Position numbers and translations under genes: made by a program
Shown: positions 34,727 to 46,050 of the stretch, one piece after another
How the letters are laid out: each line of letters opens with the position of its first letter
Numbering within the stretch: the first letter of the stretch is position 1
Notes under the pieces: model-generated
What the model saw: the letters and a program-made list of their open reading frames with translations, nothing else
What the model was told of the DNA's origin: nothing
Databases searched by the model: none
Assembly (NCBI GenBank): GCA_028829895.1
Contig: CM054178.1
Location: 86,672,058-86,736,057 of the forward strand
Source of the DNA: Sinotaia quadrata
Taxonomy: Eukaryota; Mollusca; Gastropoda; Architaenioglossa; Viviparidae
Length of the DNA: 64,000 nucleotides
Direction: 5' to 3'

Positions 34727-37700
34727 TTATATCGCGGTTATGGCATGCCGGGATAATGCATCGGCACCCGAATTTTCTCGGCCCGCGATGTGTTCGACAA
34801 CGAAGCTATACTCCTGTAGCAGGAGTGTCCATCTAGTTAGCCTAGCGTTATCATACATGCTAGTGCGCAGATATGTCAGCGGCTTATGATCGCACTGCAG
34901 GATGAATGGTTTAGAGTACAGATAAGCACTAAATTTCTTGAGTGCCCATACGATTGCTAAGCACTCTTTTTCGATCGTAGAGTACCGTGTCTCACGATCT
35001 AACAGTTTCTTAGACGCGTATGCTACCGGTAGGTATTCGTCATCTGTCTCTTGGAGAAGTATGGCACCGAGGCCTTCGTCTGATGCGTCGGTCCTGACAA
35101 TAAATCTCTTGTCAAAGTCTGGTAACTGTAGGACGGGTTTACTGGTCAAGATGTCCTTCACTTTTTCGAGGGCGGTGCTACACTCTGCCGTCCATCGTAT
35201 TTTCGTGGGTTGTTTGTTTCCAGTTAAGTCCGTCAGTGGTTTAAGAAGCGTACTGAAGCTTGGGACAAATTTTCGGTAGTACCCCACTAGCCCCAAAACT
35301 GCCCTGACCTGTTTCTTTGTAGTCGGTAAGGTCATGTCACGAATGGCTGCAGTTAAGTCTAGATTAGGGCCTATTTGTCCGTCACTTATGATATGGCCAA
35401 GAAATTCAATCTCTCGAAAGCCCGCGCGTACTTTGGTGGGTTTCACGGTCAATCTATGGCGCTCGAGAATGTCAAGTAGACCATCCACTGAGGATAAATG
35501 TTGGTCCCATGTTCCTGTTGCTACCAGTATGTCATCAAAGAAATTCAATGCGTCAACGCTCTCTAACGGTAATTTTCGCATGAAGCGCGCGAATGTTGCG
35601 GGTGCGTTCGCTAGTCCGAACGGTAGTCGGCAAAACTGAAATAAGCCTAGCGGGGTTGGAAAGGCTGTTTTTGGTCTGTCGTCAATAGCAACTGACAGTT
35701 GCCAGTACCCTTTGCACATGTCAAACTTCGAAAAGTAATGTGCCTTGGTTAGTTTTGCGAATAATTCGTCCTGATTTGGGATAGGTTCCGCATCGAATTC
35801 AGTTATCTCATTTAACTGTCTGTAGTCCACACAAAAACGAAGCGTACCGTCTTTCTTTTTAACTAAGACGACCGGTGATGAATATGGGGAGATTGACTGT
35901 TCAATCACGCCCTGTTTTTGCATTTCACGCACCTGTTCTGCTATGTACTTTGTGCTCTCATATTTCTGTGGGTACTGTTTTAAGCGTATCGGTTTGTCAC
36001 TTAAAAGTTTGATGCGGTGTTCAACCAAATCTGAGTGGCCCGGTTGGTCGGTGAATATGCGCGCGTGTCTGTGTAAGAGGTTGGACATTGCGTTGCGCTG
36101 TTCGACAGTTAAGTTCGAGTCAATCTCGACTTGATCGACTGTAACTGCAGAGTTAGGCTGGGTTTCGGCGGACATCATGTCTGTTCTGAAATTGGAGTCT
36201 TCCAATTGTATCAGTGCGACATTCACGCTTTGTATCTGTTCGTCGCTGCGTTCATAGTAACGCTTTAGCATATTTATGTGATAGATTTTCTGCTTATTTC
36301 CTATCTGTATGCTATAATCGTTCTGCTTCACTCGCTTAATAACGCGGTAGGGTCCACGCCAGTGCATTTGCATGCGGTTGTTATGCGTGGGCCGCAAGAG
36401 TAACACGAGCTGACCTGGTTCGAGGTCACGTTCCACAGCCGTACGGTCAAAATTTCGCTTGTATCGGGGTTGTTTTTCGCGAACGTTTTCCTGTGCTAAG
36501 TGACACGTTTCGGTCAGACGTTGACGTAGTTCAGCTACGTACGTGTGAACATCTTTACCATCGGTCACAGTGTCTCCCTTGACCCATGTTTCTTTTATTA
36601 GCTTAAGGGGACCACGAGGTTGCCTGCCGTATAGTAGTTGGAACGGTGAGTAGCCCGTACTCTCTTGTGGGAGTTCGCGATACGCGAAGAGTAATGGTGC
36701 TAGAAAACGCGGCCACTGGTCGGGTTGTTCCGAGGCCATTTTAATTAACATTTTCTTTATTGTACCGTTGAAACGTTCAACGGCACCATTAGACTGAGCG
36801 TGATATGGTGATGAGAACAACTGTTTACACGCCAGTAGACGCATTGTTTCAGCCATCATTGCTGAGGTGAATTGAGTGCCCTGGTCACTCAATATCTCTC
36901 GGGGAACGCCCGTGCGAGAAAATACGTCTATTAAAGCGTCTGCGACTTCGATTGCTGTGATGCCCTTTAGTGCGACTGCTTCTGGATATCGTGTTGCAAA
37001 ATCCACGATTGTTAGGATATAGCGATATCCTCCTTCGGCCGCGGGAATGATTGGGCCAATAATGTCTACTGCGACTTTTAGGAATGGTTCCTCTACTGTT
37101 GGTACTATCTCGAGGGGAACTCGACTGACACGCCCTCGGTCGATATGTTGTTGACACTGCGTACATGTACGAACGTACGAGCGAACATCCCTACTCAGGC
37201 CTGGCCAAAAAAAGTCCTCGCGAATCCGTTGTTCAGTGCGACGTGCGCCCTGATGTCCGGACATGATTGAGTCGTGTGCAAAGCTTAGAATCAGCGGTCT
37301 GAGTGGTTTAGGGGTAAATAGACACGTGGTGCTTCTAGTATCATTTTCCTTATAGTCGGTGCGCCGAAACGCTAGTCCGTCCTTCAGGAAATACGTCATT
37401 GTCGCGTACTTGCTGGACGTAATAGTGTTTTTCCATGCCAGCTTTAGCATTGAGGACAAACTTTTGTCCTCCTGCTGCAGGTGACTGAGTTGACTTGGGG
37501 TCAACTGCGGGAATGTATTCTCGACTATCTTTAGAGCTGGGGGTCCTTGTTTACTACGTTCCCGTTGTGCTCTAGTGGTTACGGGGAGAACAGGATAGAT
37601 GTCATCAGTGTTTGCGTCACACTGTTCGGGCGATAGTATGAATCCGAACTGCATGTCTCTTATCACTGCGGCGGTGACTGTACCGGAAAATACGGGTGAC

Positions 37701-39196
37701 GTAACATGTACAGTGGCTCTTGGACATGTACTAAGGTGTCCCATAACACATCGAATGCGGACACTACCTCTTAGATACTGTTCAGGGCGTACAAGTTTAG
37801 CATTTATGCAGCTTATGGACGCGCCTGTATCGACCAGTATTTTGACTTTTTGTCCGTTTACTGTAGCCTGTTGGGTCTTTAGAGTTGCACCTGTTTCAGT
37901 GCATACCTTTACATCACGTGGACTGGGACAGTTCTGAGAACTATGCCCCTTCCCTTTGCAAGTGTAACATGTCATAGGTGGGGAGTCACGTGTGTGACGT
38001 CGTACGTCTTGTGACTTAGTATATGTCCGCTGTACCGGTTCGGGTTTTTCCGATTTCATCATTGGTCGGTTCGGTTTCGGTGTATACTTCTGCCGATTTG
38101 TAAGAGGAGGGCGTGGTGCACTCCTCGTAATTACCGGATCAGGGTAATCATTATACGTGTCTGCTAACTTCAACATATCACAGAAGTTAGTCGGGGGATT
38201 TCGCTGCAAATATGTCGTCATTGCAGGCGGAGCAATATGGAGAAATTGATCTCTTAATATCAAATCAAATAGGCCCTCATATGTCTTCCGGATGTCTGTC
38301 AAATCAATCCATCTATCAAGATAATGGCGTAACCGGGTACCGAAGGCTTGCATGGTGTCATTTGCTTTGGGTATGGCTCTCCTAAACATTTTTCGAAAGC
38401 CTTCTGCTGTACATTGAAAAGTACGCATCAAACCCGTTTTGAGATCTGCATAAGTAATAGCGGGATCGCGCGTTAGATCAGTAAATGCGCGCGAGCTTTC
38501 ACCTTGAAGTATTTGACCGAGTTGTTGTTTCTTTTCAATGTCAGTGTAATTAAAGTTGGCAATGAAACTGTCAAAGCGTGTCAAAAACTCGTCAATTGTC
38601 TCGACTTCAGGGTTAAAGAAAGCTAGCCGTGTACGGGGTTTATTTAACTCGGCCTGTTGCTTAGCAGTCCCATCTAACAACTTCTCTCTAGCTGTTACCT
38701 CTTGCTTAGCTAATTCAAGCTGTTCCTGATGTGCTCTAGCTTTTAACTTAAGCTTTCTCTCTTCTACTTCCTGCCTTTTATCTTCTAAATCCCTAGCTGA
38801 CTGAATCTTTAATAACTCTATTTCTCTCATATCTTGGATTTCTTTCTCTTTAAAATCTCTCGCCTCTTTCGCTCTTTTTTCCTCTAGCTCTCTCAGGTCT
38901 TTCATCTCTAGCTGTCTAGCTAACTGTCTCTTATCTTCTAGCTCTATAGCCTCTTTCGATCTTTTTTCCTCTAGCTCTCTCAAAGTTTGCATCTCTAGAT
39001 GTTTAGCTATCTGTCTCTTTTCTTCTAGCTCATTTTTCTTATCCTCTAGCTCTCTCACCTCTTTCGCCTCATTTTCTTTCGCAACATACCATTTAGCTAT
39101 CTCCTCATCCACGTATTCCTTTAACTCGGCTTTTTCATACCCGAATTCTCTACCCATAGCCATGAGTTCTTTCTTTATGTTTACTAGCTCGGCCAT
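34727..39196 (-). CDS. Gag-Pol polyprotein, integrase upstream of reverse transcriptase (1489 aa)
   Basis: One frame encodes all proteins. Residues about 37-185 are a highly charged coiled coil rich in LE(D/E)KR repeats. About 190-350 is a retrotransposon Gag capsid-like region (NPEVETIDEFLTRFDSF). A CCHC zinc knuckle is at C410-C413-H418-C423. Aspartic protease follows (VDTGAS, D456). Integrase has a zinc finger H641/H648/C678/C681, catalytic D711, D771 and E807 with 35 residues between the last two, and a GPY/F module at 948-950. Reverse transcriptase spans about 1075-1275, with FSKFDM (D1159), LPFGLANAPATF and the catalytic FFDD (D1221-D1222), Phe replacing the usual Tyr-Val. RNase H spans about 1365-1480 with D1370, E1411, D1436 and D1479. 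RT and RNase H resemble Ty3/Gypsy, but the integrase-before-RT order is that of Ty1/copia and the Gmr1-like group. All catalytic residues are present. The ATG is the first in frame, 464 bp inside the 5' LTR. Confidence 0.95.
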   Translation of the reverse strand: MAELVNIKKELMAMGREFGYEKAELKEYVDEEIAKWYVAKENEAKEVRELEDKKNELEEKRQIAKHLEMQTLRELEEKRSKEAIELEDKRQLARQLEMKDLRELEEKRAKEARDFKEKEIQDMREIELLKIQSARDLEDKRQEVEERKLKLKARAHQEQLELAKQEVTAREKLLDGTAKQQAELNKPRTRLAFFNPEVETIDEFLTRFDSFIANFNYTDIEKKQQLGQILQGESSRAFTDLTRDPAITYADLKTGLMRTFQCTAEGFRKMFRRAIPKANDTMQAFGTRLRHYLDRWIDLTDIRKTYEGLFDLILRDQFLHIAPPAMTTYLQRNPPTNFCDMLKLADTYNDYPDPVITRSAPRPPLTNRQKYTPKPNRPMMKSEKPEPVQRTYTKSQDVRRHTRDSPPMTCYTCKGKGHSSQNCPSPRDVKVCTETGATLKTQQATVNGQKVKILVDTGASISCINAKLVRPEQYLRGSVRIRCVMGHLSTCPRATVHVTSPVFSGTVTAAVIRDMQFGFILSPEQCDANTDDIYPVLPVTTRAQRERSKQGPPALKIVENTFPQLTPSQLSHLQQEDKSLSSMLKLAWKNTITSSKYATMTYFLKDGLAFRRTDYKENDTRSTTCLFTPKPLRPLILSFAHDSIMSGHQGARRTEQRIREDFFWPGLSRDVRSYVRTCTQCQQHIDRGRVSRVPLEIVPTVEEPFLKVAVDIIGPIIPAAEGGYRYILTIVDFATRYPEAVALKGITAIEVADALIDVFSRTGVPREILSDQGTQFTSAMMAETMRLLACKQLFSSPYHAQSNGAVERFNGTIKKMLIKMASEQPDQWPRFLAPLLFAYRELPQESTGYSPFQLLYGRQPRGPLKLIKETWVKGDTVTDGKDVHTYVAELRQRLTETCHLAQENVREKQPRYKRNFDRTAVERDLEPGQLVLLLRPTHNNRMQMHWRGPYRVIKRVKQNDYSIQIGNKQKIYHINMLKRYYERSDEQIQSVNVALIQLEDSNFRTDMMSAETQPNSAVTVDQVEIDSNLTVEQRNAMSNLLHRHARIFTDQPGHSDLVEHRIKLLSDKPIRLKQYPQKYESTKYIAEQVREMQKQGVIEQSISPYSSPVVLVKKKDGTLRFCVDYRQLNEITEFDAEPIPNQDELFAKLTKAHYFSKFDMCKGYWQLSVAIDDRPKTAFPTPLGLFQFCRLPFGLANAPATFARFMRKLPLESVDALNFFDDILVATGTWDQHLSSVDGLLDILERHRLTVKPTKVRAGFREIEFLGHIISDGQIGPNLDLTAAIRDMTLPTTKKQVRAVLGLVGYYRKFVPSFSTLLKPLTDLTGNKQPTKIRWTAECSTALEKVKDILTSKPVLQLPDFDKRFIVRTDASDEGLGAILLQETDDEYLPVAYASKKLLDRETRYSTIEKECLAIVWALKKFSAYLYSKPFILQCDHKPLTYLRTSMYDNARLTRWTLLLQEYSFVVEHIAGRENSGADALSRHAITAI

Positions 39197-39640
39197 TTTT
39201 AAAATCGCTAGTTATCACGAGTATGGATAAAGTGACTTAGAATATTCGCGGGATTTTGACCTCTGTCGGTCACAAGTGGTGCAATGGTGTGCGTATGAAC
39301 ACCAGCCACCACGTGATTAGGATTATGACAAACACGAATAAAAGAAATCCTAATCACAAATTTGCAAAGTTAGCAAAATTAGCAAAACAACAGTTGCTAA
39401 TGTAGCGTACAAAATATCGATCTATGTACGTCTAAACACGAGTCGGTACGCGTTAACGATAATAGCGTAAAGATTATAAAACTTATTTCAACACAATAAT
39501 AATAAGTCTTATCAAAATCCAGTTCACCTAAGTCTCAATAGCAAGCCCTAACATGCAATAAACAATGCATATGGTGATGAGATAGAAAAGCAGGAAAGAG
39601 ATGACACTTTCTTACAACAACACAATTTACCTTGTCAGAT

Positions 39641-39658
39641 CACGGTCAGTGGTCACCA
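39641..39658 (-). other. Candidate tRNA primer-binding site
   Basis: Two bases inside the 5' LTR the minus strand reads TGGTGACCACTGACCGTG. The TGG start complements tRNA 3' CCA, and the first eight bases equal those of known tRNA-Trp primer sites. The remainder diverges, so the tRNA is not settled. Confidence 0.5.
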
Positions 39659-39660
39659 GA

Positions 39661-41393
39661 TGTCACAAAACGGGCGGGCTTGTTACAAGCCGACCCGAGC
39701 TGAAGTTAGAGATGCAAGGGGTGAAGTCTATTTTTGGCCTGCTCCGGTGCACCTCCAAAAAAAGCCCGTGACGTGTGCCAGTACTACGTCGTGTCAGGTT
39801 GTTACATAGACACACATGACATACTCCATTGATGTTTGGGTGGGGCCCACTTTATTAGTGTCATGCCAAGGAACGTTTTATTGGCGGTGTGTGTTGTGAG
39901 TGTGTATCATAAATGTGAATAAATGGACGAACAGACGAACGGTGCAAAACAATAGTACAAATTCTTTCGTCCCTCTCAAAAACTATGAATAACAAGAGAG
40001 TTGAAAGATGTTTAAATCAGGTTATTTATTTCCCGATTTAAAAGGGGCACTACTCTTTCGCACAGTGATTAATCATTCATTCAACTTTCCAATGTCATGC
40101 ACTCTTTGGGGAATAAGGGGAGATGAAAATGATGAAATTCAAAATATAAAATAAAGATTAATTACACAATTCTTATGCGGCAAATGGGGCCGCTTTAACA
40201 ATAGTTGACATGTAAAATAAGCATTACTTTTAACATTAGAGTTCTTATTTTGCAAACGATATAATAGTGTTCATTTTCTTAAGAGTCCTAGACTTAAGTA
40301 TGTGCGCGTTAGCCGTGCTAATTATTACTCACTATTAATGTCAGAGTTCCAAGGAGATGACGTAAGCTCACACGTCACTTATAAGCGGCACTTCAAAGTG
40401 AAGACGGGACGCAATTGAGGCGTCGCATTACAGGTGAAGATTCTGCAGAATCTAGGCACCACTTTCAGATTATCACGGGGAGAAATCTGAAATTTAGCTG
40501 ACTGCTGTCAGCCTCGATAATTATCGTTGTACCGGTTGTCGTGGAAACGGACATCCCAACGACGTTTAGCATTATCGGGTAGAGTCGTCCAGTGGGATGT
40601 GTCGTCGCATCACATTGAGTGTAGAAATCCGGATTGTCTGTAAGAAACCTCGGTGCTAGCCCCTCAATTTGCGGGATAGACTGCCAAAACGAACTCAGAC
40701 AGGGGGAAGAACAAGTTGGTCCCTCGTGTCGTTAACTGCATACAACCAGCGTCGCATGCATCGGGTTTTTCTTTGACAGCGAACTTTCCACTTTGCCAAA
40801 AGTTATACTGAGTAATTTTGCCTCGTTACTCAATATATGGCATCAGACGGATGGAAAACGGATGGAAAGAGATTATTGCAGCTTTCCTTTATGAAATCTC
40901 TGTACATGAGATAATTCATACGTGAAGTTAGACTGGCTTCAGACGAATCGACGTTTTCAACATTGAGAGTAAAAGTCTTCATTTTGCCTCTTATATAGCT
41001 CTCACTGAAGGTTTCCAAAACTTCCAGAAGCTATGTCCTGTGACATGATTTTTGCCTTGGATATATAGTGGTAATCGTGATGCACGCTTTTCTGTGGTCA
41101 ATTCTAATGCGCACTGGCCATTTCACTCGTCAACAACATGTGACGGTATTGCGCAGTTGTCCCAATTTATTTAATATACATATTCTTCATAAACTAATAT
41201 ATATATTCAATATGATAATTAACACACACTGTGTCACGAACGTCTGTCTACTAAAGAGATCTTAGGTGACCGTTACTGGAAGTTACATGCTACATACGAA
41301 AAATAACAAAACTCGGATTACTTCAATTAGTTTTGTTAGCGGTTTTTTTAAAATGAAATAAAATATAATTTCTGTCCCTCATTTCCTGTGACA
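39661..41393 (-). repeat. 5' LTR of the Gmr1-like retrotransposon
   Basis: 1733 bp, nearly identical to the 3' LTR. As the 5' LTR it should hold the element's promoter, which I could not localise. Confidence 0.95.
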
Positions 41394-41398
41394 GGTAC

Positions 41399-43883
41399 AA
41401 AGGTGTATTTGCCCTTATACAAAGTTCAAAACATGTATTTTTCCATAGCTTATGTCAAACAAGCTTGCAAGGCGGTTTTCCTATACACACAAAGTACGAA
41501 GTATGTATCCAATATTGTTTTTCTTTTTAAAAATTTGGTTTTGTAAATTAAAAAAAAAAAAACTTCACGGCCCCCCTTTGAGCTCCATGGGCCCCGGAAC
41601 AATGTACCAGCTGCACCCCCCTCTCCTCAGGCCTGTGAATAAGACACACATGGGTATGTTATTATGGACGTGTTCAGTATGATATTGGCTGATCTCAGTC
41701 AGTAATGGATAGCCCGATAGTTGACGTGTCGCACTGATGCGTTAAACATAATGGATAGACTATGACCACAAACCAGCCCAACCTTCGTATAAATCAGCTC
41801 AGATTGGTCACATAAATCAGCTAATGGATAACCCAACCGTCATATATGTAAGCGAATGGAAAGCCTACTCACCAAACAAATCAGTTAATAGTTGCTCTTC
41901 TCAAAAGGAACAAAATAATGAATTTTCGAAAAACAAAAAATGAGATAATTGATACCCCACCCGAGACACAAAATCAGCCAATAGGCAGCGCCCCTCACAT
42001 GGGCCTATAGATTTTCCGAAGTGATAAATCGTTATGTAACTATTTACATTGGCAAGAATAAACATGCATGCCTGTTTGTGGTAGATTAAGTAGACAGATG
42101 GAAGAAAAAAAGGAAGACACGAGTAACAAAGAAAATTAATTGAAAGAAAAGAGAGGGAGAGCGAGAGATAGACTTTAGAGGGAGAGAAAAAGAAATTAAT
42201 TGGATTCTACTGCTGTGGCGTCCAAAGACAAGACAGACATGAAGAGCGAGAGATTCGGGATGGGTTTTTGTACTGAAGGGCACATTCTCCTTTTCTCCGG
42301 TTTCCGTTGATTCAATCTGCATATTCACTTCATTGATTATCACCAACCAGCCAAAGCAGCTTTTCAGTTGTCTGCATAATATACAGAAATAATAGACTCG
42401 TGTACTGATTAATGTTCGTGCATCAGCCATTATTTATTATTAACATATTACGGGGTTGTTTGTTTGGTTTTAATTTTTTTTTTGTTTCTACGAGAGTCGT
42501 TTTGTCTTTCTTTTCTTTTCAGCAATGCATTAAATTTATAGCTTAACTTCGGTTTGAGCTGCCAAAGAAAATTACTGTCCCACTCACCTGACCGCACTTA
42601 TTGATCGAAAATTCTACATCATTGGAAAACGTAAAAATCTTTTCTATCACTGCCGACACAGTTTGTTAAAAGATTGATCAACACTACCGTTAGCTAATTA
42701 GAACTGCCATTTCTGATAGAGAGGAAAAGGAGTGGGGACGACAACAACAACAAAGCCCAGTTACTTATTTCAAGGTTGCTGACACTGATTACGACCTTTG
42801 AATAAACTGTAAAAATAAAACCTTCTTAGCAATGGTGCTATTATTGATCTACTGCTGGAGCTATATAAATGTCTGTGCCTTACTACGTTTGTATTTTATT
42901 TAGGGCGGATGGGGGATGTATGCGAACATAAACCAAACGTTTATATTGTTTGTTTGTTTTATTTGTTCACTCATATTGAGTTACATGCTTTATTTCGAGT
43001 CTGCATAATTAACGGGAAAAGCTTAATTAAATAATTAACTTAGCACATTATTGTGCAGGAGTAAACATGCAGCACCCTTTTTTGAGATTATTATTTTCTT
43101 TTTTACAAATTAGAAATTAGTGGAGTTGCGACGTTAGCGGAACGTAAACACACTAACTCCCTTTGCCGTTCAAACTCAGTTCTCATTTTATATTGAGCAA
43201 AGAATGGGTCGTGAACTCGAGTTTCATTGGATGATTGATATTTTTACATTAATAAATAAAACCTTCTACAGAAACTTCATTATGTTTTTGTTTTTTTTAA
43301 AAAGAAAAACCTCACATCTTTTGCTCTCCATTTAGTATACTGAGAGGACATTACATCTTTATAATTTAATTACCAATTTTTAACTATATATCAACACTAT
43401 GCCGAATTTAATGTTAAAAGGGGGGACAAGAGTTCAACCATTTCCAGGCCCTGAGCTGTCATTTAATGTTATTTATCATATTACGGAATTATATTTAAAA
43501 TAATAAACACTTAATGCACAACGAAAGTATGCTTTATTAAGCTAGGTCAACACTCTTTTGTATTCGGAATATCAGCCTTTAACTAGTAATTTCATTCATC
43601 TTGGGCTAAAAGAGGTTGTTATTATGGTCTTCGCACGCGTTCCCGATAAAAAGATTATCTTTGTGGTTCTTTGCATGTGCAACCAGTAAAAAATCGCCTT
43701 TGTGGTTTCCACACGCATTCCCATTGAGATCGTCTTCGTTTACGTTAAAGTTAAAGCTTGCTGATATCCATCATGTTAAGATTTACGAATCTGTATAAAT
43801 TAAATTTTAAATGGCTTCCCCCCCCCCCCCAACCGTTTCCTGACAGCGTAAGTATTGAAAGGAGTCTGTTGGAGTGGCGAGTC
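41399..43883. other. Unique DNA between the LTR element and the hAT element
   Basis: Mostly AT-rich with no supported gene. A GC-rich patch after an A run (about 41560-41640, with CCCCCCTTTGAGCTCCATGG) resembles a decayed transposon end. A 114-codon minus-strand frame at 42086-42430 has a protein-like first half but no recognised domain or firm splice sites. Confidence 0.35.
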
Positions 43884-44149
43884 CAGTAGAGCAGTGGTCC
43901 CCAACCTTTTCATCGCCGCGGACCGGTCAACGCTTGATAATTTTGCCGCGGACCGGTCAACGCTTGATAATTTTACCGCGGCCCGATGATGTGGGGGGAC
44001 GTTGATTGTTTATATTTTAGATTGTTTTGATTTAATAATTTTAATTTAATTGTATTTAAACGTGCCTTCAAATTAAAATACAGTTACACCAAAAAATGAA
44101 TATAAAGTGATTTAACATTTTAACTCACTAGAACGCTAAATCAGAGAGA

Positions 44150-44310
44150 ACCCTGAGCTTGTTTCTTTGCAACGAGAGGGTTCCATCTGGGGGTAATAGG
44201 AGACAATTACACCCGAAGTGAGTTGCTTATGTCCATCCGTTGTTTTGTTTTGGTTGCTGTCACTGCAGAAAACCCCGCTTCACACAAATAGGATTCGGAA
44301 ATGGCAATAC
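44150..44310 (-). pseudogene. hAT transposase C-terminal remnant
   Basis: The minus-strand frame reads SYLCEAGFSAVTATKTKQR, then a short gap, LRV, a stop, LSPITPRW and KKQAQGSL. This is the pattern of the C-terminal dimerisation region of hAT transposases and hAT-derived ZBED/SCAND3-type proteins (YLCE.GFS....IKTK.R...LR..LS...P......KQ). It is broken by an internal stop, and the RNase H-like catalytic part upstream is absent. Confidence 0.7.
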
Positions 44311-44389
44311 GGATTTAAGTGCTGTGGTGGCCGTTGTTGTATTGGCAGGTGAGGGGGTTTACAGAGCCCAGGATAATACCACATCGTCT

Positions 44390-46050
44390 GTACTTAGTGT
44401 GTATGTGCGCCCAGGATGTTCACTCCCCACCCTGTAATGTTCACCAGTGGTGTTGTTGTTGTCGTTGGCACTGTTGTTGTTGATGTCCCCGGTAGCCGTT
44501 GGACTGTATGTAGGTGGGTGTTGGCGGCAAGCATTAGTTGAATTAGATCCGCAATGGGGTGGTTATAATATTCCCACTGCATGTGATGTTGCTCCCTGTG
44601 CTGCCACCGTTGTTGTTGTTGTTGTCGGCAGTGGTTGTTGTCGCAGCGCTGCCGTTGTTGTTGTGGATTCTGTTGTTGTGGCTGTAGTAGATGATACTGT
44701 TGTTGTCGTCTGATGTGTTGTGGCGGGCGCCTTCTTTTTGATTTGGGGCTCCGTTCTGTAGTGTTTCCTCGTGTGTCTGTTGTGGTTGTCTTTGTTGCAG
44801 TCCCTGGTGGTGACTCTGGCTGTGGATTGGGGGCAGTTGGTTTAGTCGTTGTTGTTGTTTCTTATGGTTAGTTGGAGCGTTGTCGACTTCTATTTCGGTC
44901 TTTGCGTCAGTTGTCTTCACTTCTTTTTTTGTTTGTATTTTTCTTTCTTGCGTCTTGATATGTACCGTTTGTGTGCTGGAGATTTTTTGGCGTTTCTTCT
45001 TATTTTCGGTGGTAGTTGTTTTAATTTCTTTTTCTTTGCTGATAGAGCTTGTAGTCTGAGTTTCCTTATTATCTGTTGTGGGTTTTTGGAGTTTGCGAGA
45101 ATGCCTGGCTGATTTCTTGTTTTGCTGTTTGAGTTGAATTCACTTTGGCCGTAGGTGGAATTTTCCAGATGATGTTGGTGTTTATTCCACTTTCTCTTGT
45201 AGTGGCTTGTAGAGTTTGGGTGGAAACGTGGCTTTTTCCTTTGACTGTTTGAGTTGTGCCGTCTTCCTGTGTGGGTTTTCGCGCTGTTTTCTCCTTTTCC
45301 GTTTTGTGAAGAGCGTGTTTTTGTTGTCGGCGTTATTTTCCAGAAGATGTCTGTCTGTGTTTCACAGTCTGTTGATGTAGTTTTTTTTTCGTGTTGCCTT
45401 GTCAGGTGCTTGTTTAAAATCTTATGGAGACCAATTGCGGTTAAGATGGCTTGTTGTCTAGTGTAAGTTCATCTTCTGTTTTTGTGTGGAAGAGGGTCAA
45501 CAGCAAATTAGTGAACGCATTTTTTAGTTCAACGTTTTTAGTTTCTAGTGTGAAGGTGAAGGGGGTAACTTTTCGTATGCCCCCATTTTCGGTTGGTTTG
45601 CTGATTTCACAGCAGTATTTTGTCCAGTCTTCTCCTTTGTACTTCTTAATGTTTGCATCTCTTCAAGCCTCTTTTGCCGTATCTGTCTCAGCTGTGCTAT
45701 GCGCTCGTTTGTGAAACAGAAAGGGCCGTCCGCATCTTCTGTGACTGACTCAGAATCGCGTAAAATGTCACTTGGTGGAGTGGGCAGTAGTGGCATTTTT
45801 GCCAGCCCTGAAAAGGGCTGAGTCTTAGTGCTGGTTTGTCTGGTGTGACGCTTTGACATGACTCTCCTTCCGGCGGTCCAATGGATGGAGTGCGTTCGTC
45901 GGTGGTCCGAAGTGAAGTGTGTTGGTGTGGTTGGGAAGTAGCGCTCGAATTCTTTAAAAGCAAAGACAGATGATCGTGCACCAACTGGGAGAATGAATGC
46001 TCAGACTCAATCTCGTCCATGGAAAGTCGCACAAACCCGAAAGAAATACA
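44390..46050 (-). pseudogene. Broken ORF module inside the hAT element, related to 13.0-14.2 kb
   Basis: Minus-strand frames read in order: a start near 46020 (MDEIESEHSFSQLVHDH...), a charged stretch ERIAQLRQIRQKRLEEMQTL at about 45650, WTKYCCEISK...ELKNAFTNLLLTL at about 45450-45600, basic text with repeated WKI(P/T) motifs, a Gln/Asn/Thr-rich run, and QWEYYNHPIADLIQLML at about 44530-44580. Frames shift several times, so no intact protein remains. Its order and motifs match the 13-kb copy, implying a common source. The source may be another transposon's ORF or a captured host gene. Confidence 0.5.

Larger units (their letters stand above)
32860..41398 (-). mobile_element. Complete Ty3/Gypsy-superfamily LTR retrotransposon, Gmr1-like gene order
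   Basis: The element proper is 32865-41393 (8529 bp), read on the minus strand. Two 1733-bp direct LTRs flank a 5063-bp interior with one gag-pol frame, a candidate primer-binding site and a polypurine tract. LTR ends are TGTCAC...GTGACA. The element is bounded by a perfect 5-bp target duplication GGTAC (32860-32864 and 41394-41398). By eye the LTRs differ at only two bases (about 33852/40648 and 34498/41294) and the coding frame is unbroken, so the insertion is recent and may have been mobile lately. There is no env-like frame. It inserted in DNA with no recognised gene. Confidence 0.95.

Noticed and set aside
32860..41398. Endogenous retrovirus instead of retrotransposon
   Set aside because: There is no envelope-like frame: only about 117 bp separate the RNase H end from the polypurine tract region.
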